In this document: positions 17,593-26,631 of the stretch, one piece after another
How positions within the stretch are numbered: the stretch's first letter is position 1
Layout: the number at the start of each line of letters is the position of its first letter
The notes under the pieces: model-generated
The model's input: the letters and a program-made list of their open reading frames with translations, nothing else
What the model was told of the DNA's origin: nothing
Databases searched by the model: none
Translations under genes and position numbers: made by a program
NCBI GenBank assembly: GCA_019636345.1
Contig: JAHBXQ010000007.1
Location: forward strand, 1 to 64,000
Source of the DNA: Pirellulales bacterium
Lineage (GTDB): Bacteria > Planctomycetota > Planctomycetia > Pirellulales > Lacipirellulaceae
Reading direction: 5' to 3'
Length of the DNA: 64,000 nt

Positions 17593-18774
17593 ATGGCGCG
17601 CCAAGTTGTCTTTCTCAGCGGCGTCCGCACCGCGATCGGCGGGTACGGCGGCAGTCTCAAGGACGTTCCCCCCGGCGATCTCGCCGCGACGTGCGTGCGC
17701 GAAGCGGTGAAACGCGCGGGGATCGACCCGACTGACGTCGGTCACGTGGTGTTCGGCAACGTCATTCATACCGATCCGCACGACCATTACTTGGCTCGCA
17801 TCGCCGGCGTGAAGGGGGGACTCCCGCATGAGGTCCCCGCCTTGACCCTCAACCGGCTGTGCGGCAGCGGCATGCAGGCGATCCTCACCGCGGCCCAAGC
17901 GATCATCCTCGGCGACGCCGAGGCGGCCGTCGCCGGCGGGGCCGAGAACATGAGCCGCAGCCCGTACTCGGCCCCCGCCATGCGGTGGGGCGCCCGCATG
18001 AACGACGCCAAGCTGGTCGACATGATGGTCGGCGCCCTCAGCGATCCGTTCGACGATTGCCACATGGGCGTCACGGCCGAGAACGTCGCCAAGAAGTGGA
18101 ACGTCTCGCGCGAGGACCAGGACGCGTTGTCCGTCGAAAGCCATCGTCGGGCCGCAGCGGCTATCGAGGCGGGGCGATTCGTCGACCAGATCGTTCCGGT
18201 GGACATTAAGGTCAAACGCGACACGGTTGCGTTCAATCGCGACGAAACTGTACGCGCCGACGCCACGCTGGAAGGGATGGCGAAGCTGCGGCCAGTGTTC
18301 GATCCGCAGGGGAGCGTCACCCCCGGCAACGCATCGAGCATCAACGACGCGGCCGCGGCAGTCGTACTGATGGAAGCGGAGCAAGCCGCCGCGCGCGGAC
18401 TGAAACCGCTAGGCCGACTGGCCGCGTACAGCTACGCGGGGGTCGATCCCAAGTACATGGGCATCGGGCCGGTGCCGGCAGTGCAGTCGCTGCTCAAGAA
18501 GTCCGGCCTGACGAACGACGACTTTGACCTGTTCGAGGTCAACGAGGCGTTCGCCGCGCAGGCCTTGGCCGTGTGCCGTGAACTGAACTTGCCCGAGGAT
18601 CGCACGAACCCCAACGGCAGCGGCATCTCGCTGGGCCACCCGATCGGGGCCACCGGGGCGATCCTTGCGGTCAAGGCGCTCTACGAGCTCCAGCGCACCG
18701 GCGGCAAACGGGCGCTGGTGACGATGTGCATCGGCGGCGGGCAAGGCATCGCCGCGATCATTGAGCGAGATTGA
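17593..18774 (+). CDS. phaA: Acetyl-CoA acetyltransferase (thiolase)
   Basis: This biosynthetic-type thiolase joins two acetyl-CoA to acetoacetyl-CoA, the first step towards polyhydroxybutyrate. The 393-residue protein has all three active-site signatures: nucleophile Cys90 in NRLCGSGMQA, His349 in GHPIGATGA and the acid/base Cys379 in MCIGGGQG. It is cytoplasmic. The ATG at 17593 is supported by AGGAGG about 8 bases upstream; an open frame extends 88 codons upstream without similarity. It heads a plus-strand run with phaB, a small synthase subunit and phaC, which argues for a role in storage polymer synthesis rather than fatty acid breakdown. Confidence 0.95.
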   Translation: MARQVVFLSGVRTAIGGYGGSLKDVPPGDLAATCVREAVKRAGIDPTDVGHVVFGNVIHTDPHDHYLARIAGVKGGLPHEVPALTLNRLCGSGMQAILTAAQAIILGDAEAAVAGGAENMSRSPYSAPAMRWGARMNDAKLVDMMVGALSDPFDDCHMGVTAENVAKKWNVSREDQDALSVESHRRAAAAIEAGRFVDQIVPVDIKVKRDTVAFNRDETVRADATLEGMAKLRPVFDPQGSVTPGNASSINDAAAAVVLMEAEQAAARGLKPLGRLAAYSYAGVDPKYMGIGPVPAVQSLLKKSGLTNDDFDLFEVNEAFAAQALAVCRELNLPEDRTNPNGSGISLGHPIGATGAILAVKALYELQRTGGKRALVTMCIGGGQGIAAIIERD

Positions 18775-18914
18775 ACCGGGACTCGCAAGCGGTCGGTTCT
18801 CGGCCGACCGCTCGCGAACCGGCGAACTGCATACCAAATCACGACAACCTCCCCTCACCGTTCTTGCTGAGAGTTCGGCGCGTAAATACGCCGGCTCCCA
18901 AAGGAGATTTCACC

Positions 18915-19658
18915 ATGGGCCGCTTGGATGGAAAAACTGCGTTAGTCACGGGCGCCTCTCGAGGGATCGGCCGAGCGATCGCGCTCGACTTGGCTCGCGA
19001 AGGGGCTAGGATCGCCCTGAACTACAACTCGAACGAAGCGAAAGCCAAAGAAGCCGCCGACGAAATCGCGGCCATAGGGGGCGAGTGCGTCCTCATTCAA
19101 GCGAACGTCGGCGTCCCCGCCGAGGCGCGGGCAATGGTCGCCAAGGCGATTGAGCAGCTTGGCCGACTCGACATTTTGGTCAACAACGCCGGCATCACGC
19201 GCGATCGATCGCTGAAGAAGCTCACCGACGAGGAGTGGGACGAGGTCGTCCGCACCAATCTCGGGAGTTGCTTCGCGTGCATCTCCGCGGCGATTCCGCA
19301 GATGATGGAGCAGCAGTACGGGCGGATTATCAACATCAGCTCGATGAACGGCCAAGTCGGCGCGTTCGGTCAGGCGAACTACAGCGCCAGCAAGGGAGGG
19401 ATCATCGCCCTGACCCGCACCGCGGCGCTCGAACTGGCCAGTTCCGGGATCACGGTCAACACGGTCGCTCCGGGATTCACGTTGACCGACATGTTCAACG
19501 AAGTCCCCGACAAGGTGCAGGAGCAGATCAAGACGCGCATCCCGCTGCGGCGTTTCGGCAAGCCCGAGGAAATCGCCAAGGCGGTCACGTTCCTTGCCGC
19601 GGACGGCGATTACGTCACCGGCCAACAGATCAATGTCAACGGCGGAGCGCATATGTAG
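18915..19658 (+). CDS. phaB: Acetoacetyl-CoA reductase
   Basis: This 247-residue SDR reduces acetoacetyl-CoA to (R)-3-hydroxybutyryl-CoA, probably with NADPH. It has TGASRGIG, NNAG, the Ser142 region (ISSMNGQVGAFGQ), Tyr156 and Lys160 in NYSASK, and ends GQQINVNGGAHM, typical of PhaB. The ATG at 18915 lies 8 bases after AAGGAG. The gap after phaA is 140 bases. The close relative FabG is an alternative by sequence, but the GQANYSASKGG stretch and the gene order phaA-phaB-subunit-phaC make PhaB much more likely. Confidence 0.92.
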   Translation: MGRLDGKTALVTGASRGIGRAIALDLAREGARIALNYNSNEAKAKEAADEIAAIGGECVLIQANVGVPAEARAMVAKAIEQLGRLDILVNNAGITRDRSLKKLTDEEWDEVVRTNLGSCFACISAAIPQMMEQQYGRIINISSMNGQVGAFGQANYSASKGGIIALTRTAALELASSGITVNTVAPGFTLTDMFNEVPDKVQEQIKTRIPLRRFGKPEEIAKAVTFLAADGDYVTGQQINVNGGAHM

Positions 19659-19701
19659 GGCCTGTCGGCCATCGGCTGTCGACTCTCGGCCGGCGCAACT
19701 T

Positions 19702-19738
19702 GCGATGGGCTGACCGCCGCAAGCGGCCAGCCCATCGC
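19702..19738 (+). terminator. Strong hairpin between phaB and the synthase subunit gene
   Basis: An 11-bp perfect stem (GCGATGGGCTG / CAGCCCATCGC) with a loop that can fold further starts 43 bases after the phaB stop. A short T-run (CTTTTC) follows about ten bases later. It could reduce read-through into the phaE/phaC part or stabilise the upstream message. Its place inside an apparent operon suggests partial termination rather than a full stop. Confidence 0.55.
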
Positions 19739-19797
19739 CAACGCGGCTTTTCAGCGGCGCAACCCTCAACAGAATCCCTTCATCCCCCGGTCGCCCT

Positions 19798-20139
19798 ATG
19801 AGCGATAAGACCACCTTCGATCCGCTCGATCCTACTGGCGTGTTCAAGACGATACGCGACAAGGGGATGGAGGCCTGGGCCAAGACGATGACCGAACTGG
19901 TCGGCAGCGACGCTTACAGCGAAGCGAGCGGGCAGATGCTCGATGCGTGGCTCAAGACGAGCGGGCCGTTCCGCGAGATCACGCAAAAGCTGATCGCCCA
20001 GTCGATGGCCAACTTGAATCTGCCGAGTCGCGAGGACGTGACGCGCCTCGCCGAGCGGCTGACTAACGTCGAGATGCGGCTCGACGATCTTGATGCAAAG
20101 CTCGACGAATGCTTGAGCCTGTTGCGCACCAGATCGTAG
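19798..20139 (+). CDS. Small polyhydroxyalkanoate synthase-associated protein (PhaE/PhaR-like)
   Basis: This 113-residue acidic, helix-rich protein lies between phaB and phaC. It has conserved-looking aromatic helices (GVFKTIRDKGMEAWAKTM, MLDAWLKTSGPFREI) and ends in a predicted coiled coil (about 76-109, LAERLTNVEMRLDDLDAKLDE). Class III and IV PHA synthases need a helper subunit, PhaE (about 40 kDa) or PhaR (about 20 kDa), whose C-terminal region has such a coiled coil. The present protein would be a very short version. A phasin-like granule protein is the main alternative. Assignment rests on position and general shape, not on a recognised motif. Confidence 0.7.
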   Translation: MSDKTTFDPLDPTGVFKTIRDKGMEAWAKTMTELVGSDAYSEASGQMLDAWLKTSGPFREITQKLIAQSMANLNLPSREDVTRLAERLTNVEMRLDDLDAKLDECLSLLRTRS

Positions 20140-20235
20140 GCCGGACCAACCAACGCCAATTCGGCGAGTTTCGGTGAAGCTCGCCTCCGTCGGCCCGGGA
20201 AGGGCCTGGGCAGCACCAGCAGGAGTCGCCTCGCC

Positions 20236-21345
20236 ATGTCCGCGACTGACACCAAGACCGATCACGACGGCCGCCCGACGCCAATGCTCGCCGACTACTG
20301 CGAGGCCGCCCACGACGCCGCGAAGAAGCTCGATCGCTTCAACGAGCTGCTGACGACCGACGCCTCGATCGCGATGACCCCGAAACGATGCGTCTGGAGC
20401 CTGAACAAGGCGAAGCTGTATCGCTACACGCCCGTCGTCCCCGAGGATCAACTGAAGCCCGTGCCGCTGCTGTTGGTCTTTGCGATCATGAACCGGCCGT
20501 ACGTGCTCGACCTGCGGCCTGGGCACAGCTTCGTCGAGTACATGTTGCGTCACGGGTACGACGTGTACCTCTTGGACTGGGGCATTCCCGGGCCCGAGGA
20601 CAAGGATCACCAATTCGACGATTACGCCCTGGAGTACCTGCCTCGAGTCGTACGCAAGCTCAAGGCGCTCACCGGGAAAGAGCAGTTCAGCATGCTGGGG
20701 TGGTGCCTGGGGGCGCTTATCAGCACGATCTACGCGGCCTTGCGGCCCGACGACGGACTGAAAAACCTCGTCCTGCTGACCGCCCCGCTCGACTTCGCCG
20801 ACAAGAAGGTCGGCGGCTTCGTCAAGTGGGTCAGCGATCCCGCATTCAACGCCGACCGCATCGTCGAGACCTTCGGCAACGTCCCGGGCGAGATGATCGA
20901 CGCCGGCGCCAAGATGCTTAAGCCGGTCGAAAATTACCTCGGCACGTACGTCGGCTTGTGGGAGCGGCTCGACGATCCCGGCTCGGTCGAGGCCTGGCAC
21001 GCGATGAACACCTGGGTCCGAGACATCATCCCCATGGCGGGGGCGGCTTATCGACAGCTCATCAACGAATTCTACAAGGAGAATCGCCTGATGGAGGGGA
21101 CCCTCGCCATTCGCGGCGAGAAAGTCGACTTGGCGCAGCTGCGGGCGAGCGTGCTCAATGTGATCGCAGAGGCCGACCACATCACCCCTCCCTGCCAAAG
21201 CGAGCGGATCATGAAGCACATCGGCGGCGACGACCATACCGTGCTTCGCGTCAAAGGAGGACACATCGGCATCATGGCCGGCCGCGGAGCCGAGAAGAAC
21301 ACTTGGCCGCATATCGACGAGTGGCTGGCAGCCCGATCCGGGTGA
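20236..21345 (+). CDS. phaC: Class III-type poly(R)-hydroxyalkanoate synthase
   Basis: This 369-residue alpha/beta-hydrolase polymerises (R)-3-hydroxyacyl-CoA into polyester. The lipase-like box is GWCLGA with catalytic Cys157; Asp314 (EADHITPP) and His343 (GGHIGIMAG) complete the triad. The length near 360 and the absence of the long N-terminal domain of class I enzymes place it with class III/IV synthases, which act with a second subunit. The small gene 97 bases upstream is the candidate partner. YVLDLRPGHSFVEYMLRHGYDVYLLDWG is also typical. The ATG at 20236 follows a purine-rich AGCAGGAG sequence. Confidence 0.95.
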   Translation: MSATDTKTDHDGRPTPMLADYCEAAHDAAKKLDRFNELLTTDASIAMTPKRCVWSLNKAKLYRYTPVVPEDQLKPVPLLLVFAIMNRPYVLDLRPGHSFVEYMLRHGYDVYLLDWGIPGPEDKDHQFDDYALEYLPRVVRKLKALTGKEQFSMLGWCLGALISTIYAALRPDDGLKNLVLLTAPLDFADKKVGGFVKWVSDPAFNADRIVETFGNVPGEMIDAGAKMLKPVENYLGTYVGLWERLDDPGSVEAWHAMNTWVRDIIPMAGAAYRQLINEFYKENRLMEGTLAIRGEKVDLAQLRASVLNVIAEADHITPPCQSERIMKHIGGDDHTVLRVKGGHIGIMAGRGAEKNTWPHIDEWLAARSG

Positions 21346-21507
21346 CGGCTTGGCCTGCGGGGGCGAATCGGCTCGCCCTGGGGCGTTTTGAGGCGTCGAT
21401 GCGGCGCAGCCGGGCGGGGCGTCATCGGACGAAACTTCGGATATAGTGACGCTCGGGAGCGACGCTCCCCCGTACGATTTCCGAGGCCTTTGTTGCACGA
21501 GGTGGCC

Positions 21508-22293
21508 ATGCCAGCCGATTTGCTCGCCGAAGCGATTCTCCCCCGACTTTCCACAATGTGGTTGGGCCGCAGCTATCATTGCCACGGCGAACTCAGCTCG
21601 ACGAACGACGAGGCCGTGCAGCTTGCCAAGACGGGAGCGCCGCACGGCACGGTCGTCGTGGCCGACGGCCAGACGAGCGGTCGCGGGCGGGTCAACCGAA
21701 GCTGGCACTCCCCCCCCGGCGAGAATCTGTACTTCTCGATCCTGCTTCGCCCCTCGTGGCAGGCGAGCGAGCCGCGTCCCGTCAGCTTGGCCGCCGGAGT
21801 CGGGCTGGCCGAGGCGCTTGCATCGCAGCTCCCTCAGCCGCCGCAGCTCAAGTGGCCCAACGATCTGCTGTACCGAGGTCGCAAACTCGCGGGGATCCTC
21901 ATCGAGGGTTCGATGCAGCTCGATCGGGTCGAGTACGTCATCGTCGGCATCGGCGTGAACGTGAACACGGCGGAATTCCCCCCGGAACTGGCCGACATCG
22001 CCGAGTCGCTGGGCCGAGTCGCAGGCCAAGCCATTGACCGCGGCGCGGTACTTGCAGCGATTCTCAATTCGATGGAACCGTGGCTGGAGACGTTGGCCGA
22101 GCAAGGTCCTGAGCCGATCGTCGCCGCTTGGTTGAAGCACGCCGCGAGTCTGGGCCAACCGATCCGCGTTACGGACGGCACGCGCGAGACGAGCGGCGTG
22201 ATGCAAGGAATCGACCCCGACGGCGCCATGCGGTTGCAAACTCCCGACGGTCGCGAGCACCGCATCGTTTCGGGCGACGTGCTCGTCGATTGA
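21508..22293 (+). CDS. birA: Biotin-[acetyl-CoA-carboxylase] ligase
   Basis: This 261-residue ligase activates biotin with ATP and attaches it to carboxyl carrier proteins. It has the substrate-contact segment SSTNDEA, the biotinyl-AMP loop TSGRGRVNRSW, LKWPNDLLYRGRKLAGIL, GIGVNVN and the C-terminal small beta domain. The N-terminal DNA-binding helix-turn-helix of E. coli BirA is absent, so it is a monofunctional enzyme and not a repressor. The ATG at 21508 begins the fold; upstream codons in the same frame lack similarity. It lies 162 bases after phaC and 95 bases before the ABC1-kinase gene. Confidence 0.93.
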   Translation: MPADLLAEAILPRLSTMWLGRSYHCHGELSSTNDEAVQLAKTGAPHGTVVVADGQTSGRGRVNRSWHSPPGENLYFSILLRPSWQASEPRPVSLAAGVGLAEALASQLPQPPQLKWPNDLLYRGRKLAGILIEGSMQLDRVEYVIVGIGVNVNTAEFPPELADIAESLGRVAGQAIDRGAVLAAILNSMEPWLETLAEQGPEPIVAAWLKHAASLGQPIRVTDGTRETSGVMQGIDPDGAMRLQTPDGREHRIVSGDVLVD

Positions 22294-22388
22294 GTCGGAA
22301 TCAAGGCGAGCGGCGATCGAAATCGCATGTTCGCCTGCGGTCGTTCGTGCAACGCCGCGGCTCGTCGCGAGCCCCGGGAGACGCGGCC

Positions 22389-23963
22389 ATGAACCATTGG
22401 CAGTCGCTGCTGGACGAAGGCGAACTCGCCGAGTTGCTGCCGGCGGAGCACCGCGAGTTTGCGCCGGCGGTCGTCGGCGCCTTGGCGGTCTTCCTGGACG
22501 GGCTGAGCGAAGCTCGTCAGGTCCGCGTGTTGGCTCGGCAGGCGGAGTTGGGGCCGCACGCTTCGGCGTCTGAGCGGATCGGCGCGCTTGCGCACTCGTC
22601 GCCCGTGCTCCACAAGTTGGGGCAGATTCTTGCCCGCGATTCGCGTTTGGCGCCTGCGCTGCGTCACCAGCTCGAGAAACTCGAATCTCTCCCCCCGGCC
22701 ATTCCGGTCGACGAGTTGCGACCGACCCTTTCCCAGGACCTGGGCGTCGCGTGGGAGCGGGAGATCGAATTGGCCGAGACTCCGCTCGCCGAAGCGAGCG
22801 TGGCGGTCGTCGTACCTTTTCGACAGAAACGCCCCCGACCGTCGGCTCTCAACGCTCGGTTTGGCGCCCAGGCGGCGCACGCGGATCCCCGAGAAGCAGC
22901 CGAGGCCCGCCGCTGCGACTTTCCCGGCGTGCTCAAAATCCTGAAGCCCGGCATCGAACAGCAACTCGGCGAGGAGTTAGCGTTGTTGGGGCGCGTGGGC
23001 GACTACCTCGACGACGCTTGCGGACGACTGGGGCTGATCCAGCTGGATTACGCCGAATCGTTTCGGCGGGTGCAAGAGAAGCTGGCCGGCGAGGTGCGGC
23101 TCGATCGCGAGCAGACCCATCTGCTCGCGGCGAGGCGGGAGTTCCTCGGCGAGCCGCGGGTGCTTATCCCCGCGCTCTTGCCCTACTCGTCGCCGCGAAT
23201 CACGGCGATGCAGCGCGTCTTCGGCCGGAAGATCACCGAGCGGCTGCCGAGCGAGACTTCGGCCCGACGGCGACTGGCCCGGCTCGTGGCGGCCGCGCTG
23301 GTGGCGCGACCGATTTTTGCGCCGCAGGCGCGGGCCGTGTTCCACAGCGACCCGCATGCCGGCAACCTGATGCTGGCCGACGACGGGAGACTGGCGATCC
23401 TCGACTGGAGCCTTGTCGGCGAACTGACCCACGGCGAACGAGCCGCGATCGTGCAAATGCTGCTGGCGGCCGCGGCGCTCGACGAGACGCGGATCGCCGA
23501 TTTGTTGGCGTCGCTGGCCGAGCGCGGATCGTTCGCCGCCGCCGCCGTACGCGTCGTCGTCCGCCGGTGGCTGGGCAAGATCATCGACGGAACGTTGCCG
23601 GCGATGGCGTGGCTGGTGGGAATGCTCGACGACGCCGTGCAAACGGCCGGCCTGCGCGTGCACGCCGAGTTAATGCTGTTTCGCAAGTCGTTGTACACCG
23701 TCGAGGGAGTGGTCGCGTCGATCGGGGGCGGGGCCGTCGACGTCGACGGCGTCCTGACGCAGGAGTTCGCCCGGCAGTTGGCCCTGGAGATGCCGGCTAG
23801 GTGGTTCGCCGCGCCGGCAAGCCGCGACTTCGCCACCCGGGCTTCCAACCTCGACTTGTTGGCACTCTATTTGCAAATGCCGAAGCTAGCCGCCTTTCAA
23901 ACCGCCGCAGCCGGTCGCCGCCTTTGGGCAAAGTGGGTCGAACCAGCGGCTCCCCGCAGATAG
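22389..23963 (+). CDS. ABC1/UbiB-family atypical kinase-like protein
   Basis: This 524-residue protein has the hallmarks of the ABC1/AarF/UbiB family. These are the KxGQ motif (HKLGQILARDSRLAP), a central kinase N-lobe ending VLKILKPGIEQQLGEEL, and the catalytic and metal-binding motifs HSDPHAGNLMLADDG and LAILDWSLVGEL. Family members influence ubiquinone or other lipid metabolism and have ATPase activity. It lacks an obvious C-terminal transmembrane pair, which many UbiB proteins have. The N-terminal region and an insert after residue 140 (PFRQKRPRPS) are divergent. The start at 22389 is an ATG 95 bases after birA. The specific substrate is unknown. Confidence 0.85.
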   Translation: MNHWQSLLDEGELAELLPAEHREFAPAVVGALAVFLDGLSEARQVRVLARQAELGPHASASERIGALAHSSPVLHKLGQILARDSRLAPALRHQLEKLESLPPAIPVDELRPTLSQDLGVAWEREIELAETPLAEASVAVVVPFRQKRPRPSALNARFGAQAAHADPREAAEARRCDFPGVLKILKPGIEQQLGEELALLGRVGDYLDDACGRLGLIQLDYAESFRRVQEKLAGEVRLDREQTHLLAARREFLGEPRVLIPALLPYSSPRITAMQRVFGRKITERLPSETSARRRLARLVAAALVARPIFAPQARAVFHSDPHAGNLMLADDGRLAILDWSLVGELTHGERAAIVQMLLAAAALDETRIADLLASLAERGSFAAAAVRVVVRRWLGKIIDGTLPAMAWLVGMLDDAVQTAGLRVHAELMLFRKSLYTVEGVVASIGGGAVDVDGVLTQEFARQLALEMPARWFAAPASRDFATRASNLDLLALYLQMPKLAAFQTAAAGRRLWAKWVEPAAPRR

Positions 23964-24031
23964 CAAGCCGCCGCCCTCCCCCGCTCGCCACCCGTAGATC
24001 ACCACTCGCCCTCCCCCCCAGGACTCTCCCC

Positions 24032-24451
24032 ATGCAACCCGTGAAAGCCGTCAACCACATCGGCATTGCCGTCGCTTCGATTGACGAGCAGCGGCCGTTT
24101 TACGAGGAGATGGGAGCCGTGTTTGAGCACGTCGAAGAGGTTCCCTCGCAGAAAGTTCGTGTGGGCTTTTTTCGCGTCGGGGACGTGCGGCTGGAACTGC
24201 TCGAGCCGACCGATCCAACGAGCACGATTGCCGCGTTCCTTGAAAAACGGGGTCCCGGTCTCCACCATGTGGCGTACACCGTCGACGATCTGCCGGCGCG
24301 GATCGCCGAGCTGAAGCAGGCCGGCGTCCGAATGATCGACGAGACCCCGCGGCCCGGGGCCCATCACATGAAGATCGCCTTCCTCCACCCCAAGAGTTCG
24401 CACGGCGTGCTCACCGAGTTGTGCGAACCCGCACAGAGGGGCGACTCGTGA
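24032..24451 (+). CDS. mce: Methylmalonyl-CoA epimerase
   Basis: This 139-residue vicinal-oxygen-chelate protein interconverts (2S)- and (2R)-methylmalonyl-CoA. It has two beta-alpha-beta repeats with metal ligands in NHIGIAV, GPGLHHVAYTVDD and GVLTELCEP, plus SSHGVLTE, all typical of the family. It is directly upstream of mutA and mutB, which confirms the pathway: propionyl-CoA derived methylmalonyl-CoA to succinyl-CoA, or the reverse. The start is the ATG at 24032; the frame continues upstream into the ABC1 gene's shadow. It is cytoplasmic. Confidence 0.95.
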   Translation: MQPVKAVNHIGIAVASIDEQRPFYEEMGAVFEHVEEVPSQKVRVGFFRVGDVRLELLEPTDPTSTIAAFLEKRGPGLHHVAYTVDDLPARIAELKQAGVRMIDETPRPGAHHMKIAFLHPKSSHGVLTELCEPAQRGDS

Positions 24452-24510
24452 GCGGTGATTGGTGATTGCAGCAGTGTCGCCCTGTCCAACCTCCTACTCC
24501 CCCGGCTGTC

Positions 24511-26631
24511 ATGCTTTCCGAAGAACTGACTCTCGACGAGTTTCCTCCGGTCGACTACGCGGCGTGGCGTGCGCTGGTCGACGTCGATCTTGCCGGAGCG
24601 CCATTTGAAAAGAAACTTGTCACCGGCGCCTATGAAGGAATCGCGATTCAGCCGCTCTACACGGCGGCCGATTGGCCCAGCGAGCGGGCCGCAATGCGCG
24701 GCGAGCCCGGCACGGCGCCGTTCGTCCGCGGTTCGCGATCGACGAGCGAAAGCGTCGCCGGTTGGCGACTCTGGCAGGAACACGCTCATCCCGACCTCGG
24801 CTCGACGCAGCAGGCGATTCGCGACGACGTCGCCGGCGGCGTCGACGGCGTGTTGCTGAGGCTCGACTGCGCGGCTCGCAGCGGAATCGATCCCAACGAC
24901 GCAGCGGCGATGGACCTCGCGGCCCGTGACGGCGTGGCGGCGTATTCGCTCGACGACTTCGACGCCGTCTTGGCGGGCGTCGATCTCGCGAAGGTCGCTG
25001 TGGCGCTCGAGGCGGGGGCGGCCTTCGTCCCGGCCGCGGCGCTGATGGTCCAACTCTGGCAACGGCGCAGCGTGGGACTTGATCGCGCCGTCGGGGCGTT
25101 CAACGCCGATCCGCTGGCCGTGCTCGCCCGCGACGGAGCGCTGCCGCTGGCGATCGACGAGGCGCTCGCCCTGTTGTCCGATCTCGCCGTCTGGACGGAG
25201 GCGCATGCTCCGCACGTCACGGCGGTGCGCGTCGGGACGGCCCCTTATCACCACGCCGGGGCTACGGCGGCGCAGGACCTGGGGTTCGCGCTGGCGACGG
25301 GGGTCGAGTATCTGCGGGCGATGACTGCCGCGGGGCTGGCGGTCGACGCCGCTGCGCTGCAGCTCGTGTTCAACATGGCCGTGGGGACGCATCATTTTCT
25401 GGCGATCTCCAAGCTGCGCGCCGCCCGGCGGCTCTGGTCGCGCGTCGTCGAGGCCAGCGGCGGCAGCCCGACCGCTGGCGCCATGCAGTTGCATGCGAAG
25501 ACCAGCAAGCGGGTTCTCACGACGCGCGATCCCCACGTCAATTTGCTTCGCAACACCGCGGCGGTCTTCGCCGCGGCGCTGGGCGGGGCCGAAACGATTA
25601 CTAGCGTGCCATTCGACGCTCCGCTGGGGCTGCCCGATCTCCACAGCCGGCGCGTCGCCCGCAATACGGCGATCATCCTCAAGGAGGAAGGCCACCTGCA
25701 TCGCGTCGCCGACGCCCCGGGCGGAAGCTGGTATCTCGAACGGCTCACCGACGAACTGGCCGAAAAAGGCTGGGGCGTGTTTCAGCAAGTTGAGGCGCAG
25801 GGCGGGATGCGGGCAGCGCTCGAATCGGGATGGATTGCCGCACAGATCGAATCGGCCTTCGCCCCTCGGGCGAAGAAACTGGCCGACAGGCGCGAAGGAA
25901 TCGTCGGCGTCAGCGAATTTGCCGACGCGAAGCATGTCCGCCTGGAACGGCCGGCGCCCGATCGCGCGGCGATCGCTCGTACGGCCGCCGAACGCATCGC
26001 CTCAATTCGCCGCGAACAAGCCTTAGAGGTCGGTTCGCTTGTCTCCGGGACCAAGCCCGGCGAGCGGACGGTCGGCGCGATTGCCGCGGCTGCGGCCGGA
26101 GCGACGATCGGTTCCCTGGCCGGCGCGCTCGGCTTCGGCGGCGCGAGCCCGTCGATCGCTCCCTTGGCCCTGTCGCCGTTCGCCCAGCCGTTCGAGGAGT
26201 TGCGCGACGCGTGCGACGCCTGGGCCGTCAAGCACGGCGCCCCGCCGCAGGTGCTGCTCGCGTCGTTGGGTCGGCCCGCGCAACACGGTCCGCGCAGCCA
26301 GTATTCCAAGAGCTTCTTCGAGGCGGGCGGGTTCCTGGTGATTCAGGACGAAGCGGCCGGCACGATCGACGCGGCCGTCGCGGCGCTCGACAAGCATCAA
26401 GCGCCGATCGCCGTGCTCTGCTCGACGGACGAAATCTACGCTGAACAGGCGGCGACGGCCGCCCAGCGGCTCAAGCAAGCGGGGGCCAAGACGGTCGTCC
26501 TGGCCGGGGTTCCGGGCGCCAACGAGGCTGCGTGGCGCGAGGCCGGGGTCGACCGCTTCATTTTCATGAAATGCGACGTGCTGGCGACGCTCCGCGAGTT
26601 GCTGGCCGGGTTAGGAGTGATCAGCGCATGA
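24511..26631 (+). CDS. mutA: Methylmalonyl-CoA mutase small (non-catalytic) subunit
   Basis: This 706-residue protein is the beta subunit of the heterodimeric coenzyme-B12 mutase. It has the barrel fold with motifs such as [46 protein letters not shown] and [16 protein letters not shown]. The C-terminal B12-binding-like domain (from about 580) lacks the DxHxxG motif: [12 protein letters not shown] occupies its place, as expected for the non-catalytic chain. Its stop overlaps the mutB start by four bases (ATGA), so expression is coupled. The ATG at 24511 lies 59 bases after mce. Confidence 0.95.
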   Translation: MLSEELTLDEFPPVDYAAWRALVDVDLAGAPFEKKLVTGAYEGIAIQPLYTAADWPSERAAMRGEPGTAPFVRGSRSTSESVAGWRLWQEHAHPDLGSTQQAIRDDVAGGVDGVLLRLDCAARSGIDPNDAAAMDLAARDGVAAYSLDDFDAVLAGVDLAKVAVALEAGAAFVPAAALMVQLWQRRSVGLDRAVGAFNADPLAVLARDGALPLAIDEALALLSDLAVWTEAHAPHVTAVRVGTAPYHHAGATAAQDLGFALATGVEYLRAMTAAGLAVDAAALQLVFNMAVGTHHFLAISKLRAARRLWSRVVEASGGSPTAGAMQLHAKTSKRVLTTRDPHVNLLRNTAAVFAAALGGAETITSVPFDAPLGLPDLHSRRVARNTAIILKEEGHLHRVADAPGGSWYLERLTDELAEKGWGVFQQVEAQGGMRAALESGWIAAQIESAFAPRAKKLADRREGIVGVSEFADAKHVRLERPAPDRAAIARTAAERIASIRREQALEVGSLVSGTKPGERTVGAIAAAAAGATIGSLAGALGFGGASPSIAPLALSPFAQPFEELRDACDAWAVKHGAPPQVLLASLGRPAQHGPRSQYSKSFFEAGGFLVIQDEAAGTIDAAVAALDKHQAPIAVLCSTDEIYAEQAATAAQRLKQAGAKTVVLAGVPGANEAAWREAGVDRFIFMKCDVLATLRELLAGLGVISA

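Noticed and set aside
19780-22260. 826-codon open frame on the minus strand
   Set aside because: Antisense to the small PHA subunit gene, phaC and birA, all of which carry clear family motifs.
21508-22293. BirA as a biotin repressor
   Set aside because: No N-terminal helix-turn-helix precedes the ligase domain, so only the enzyme role was annotated.
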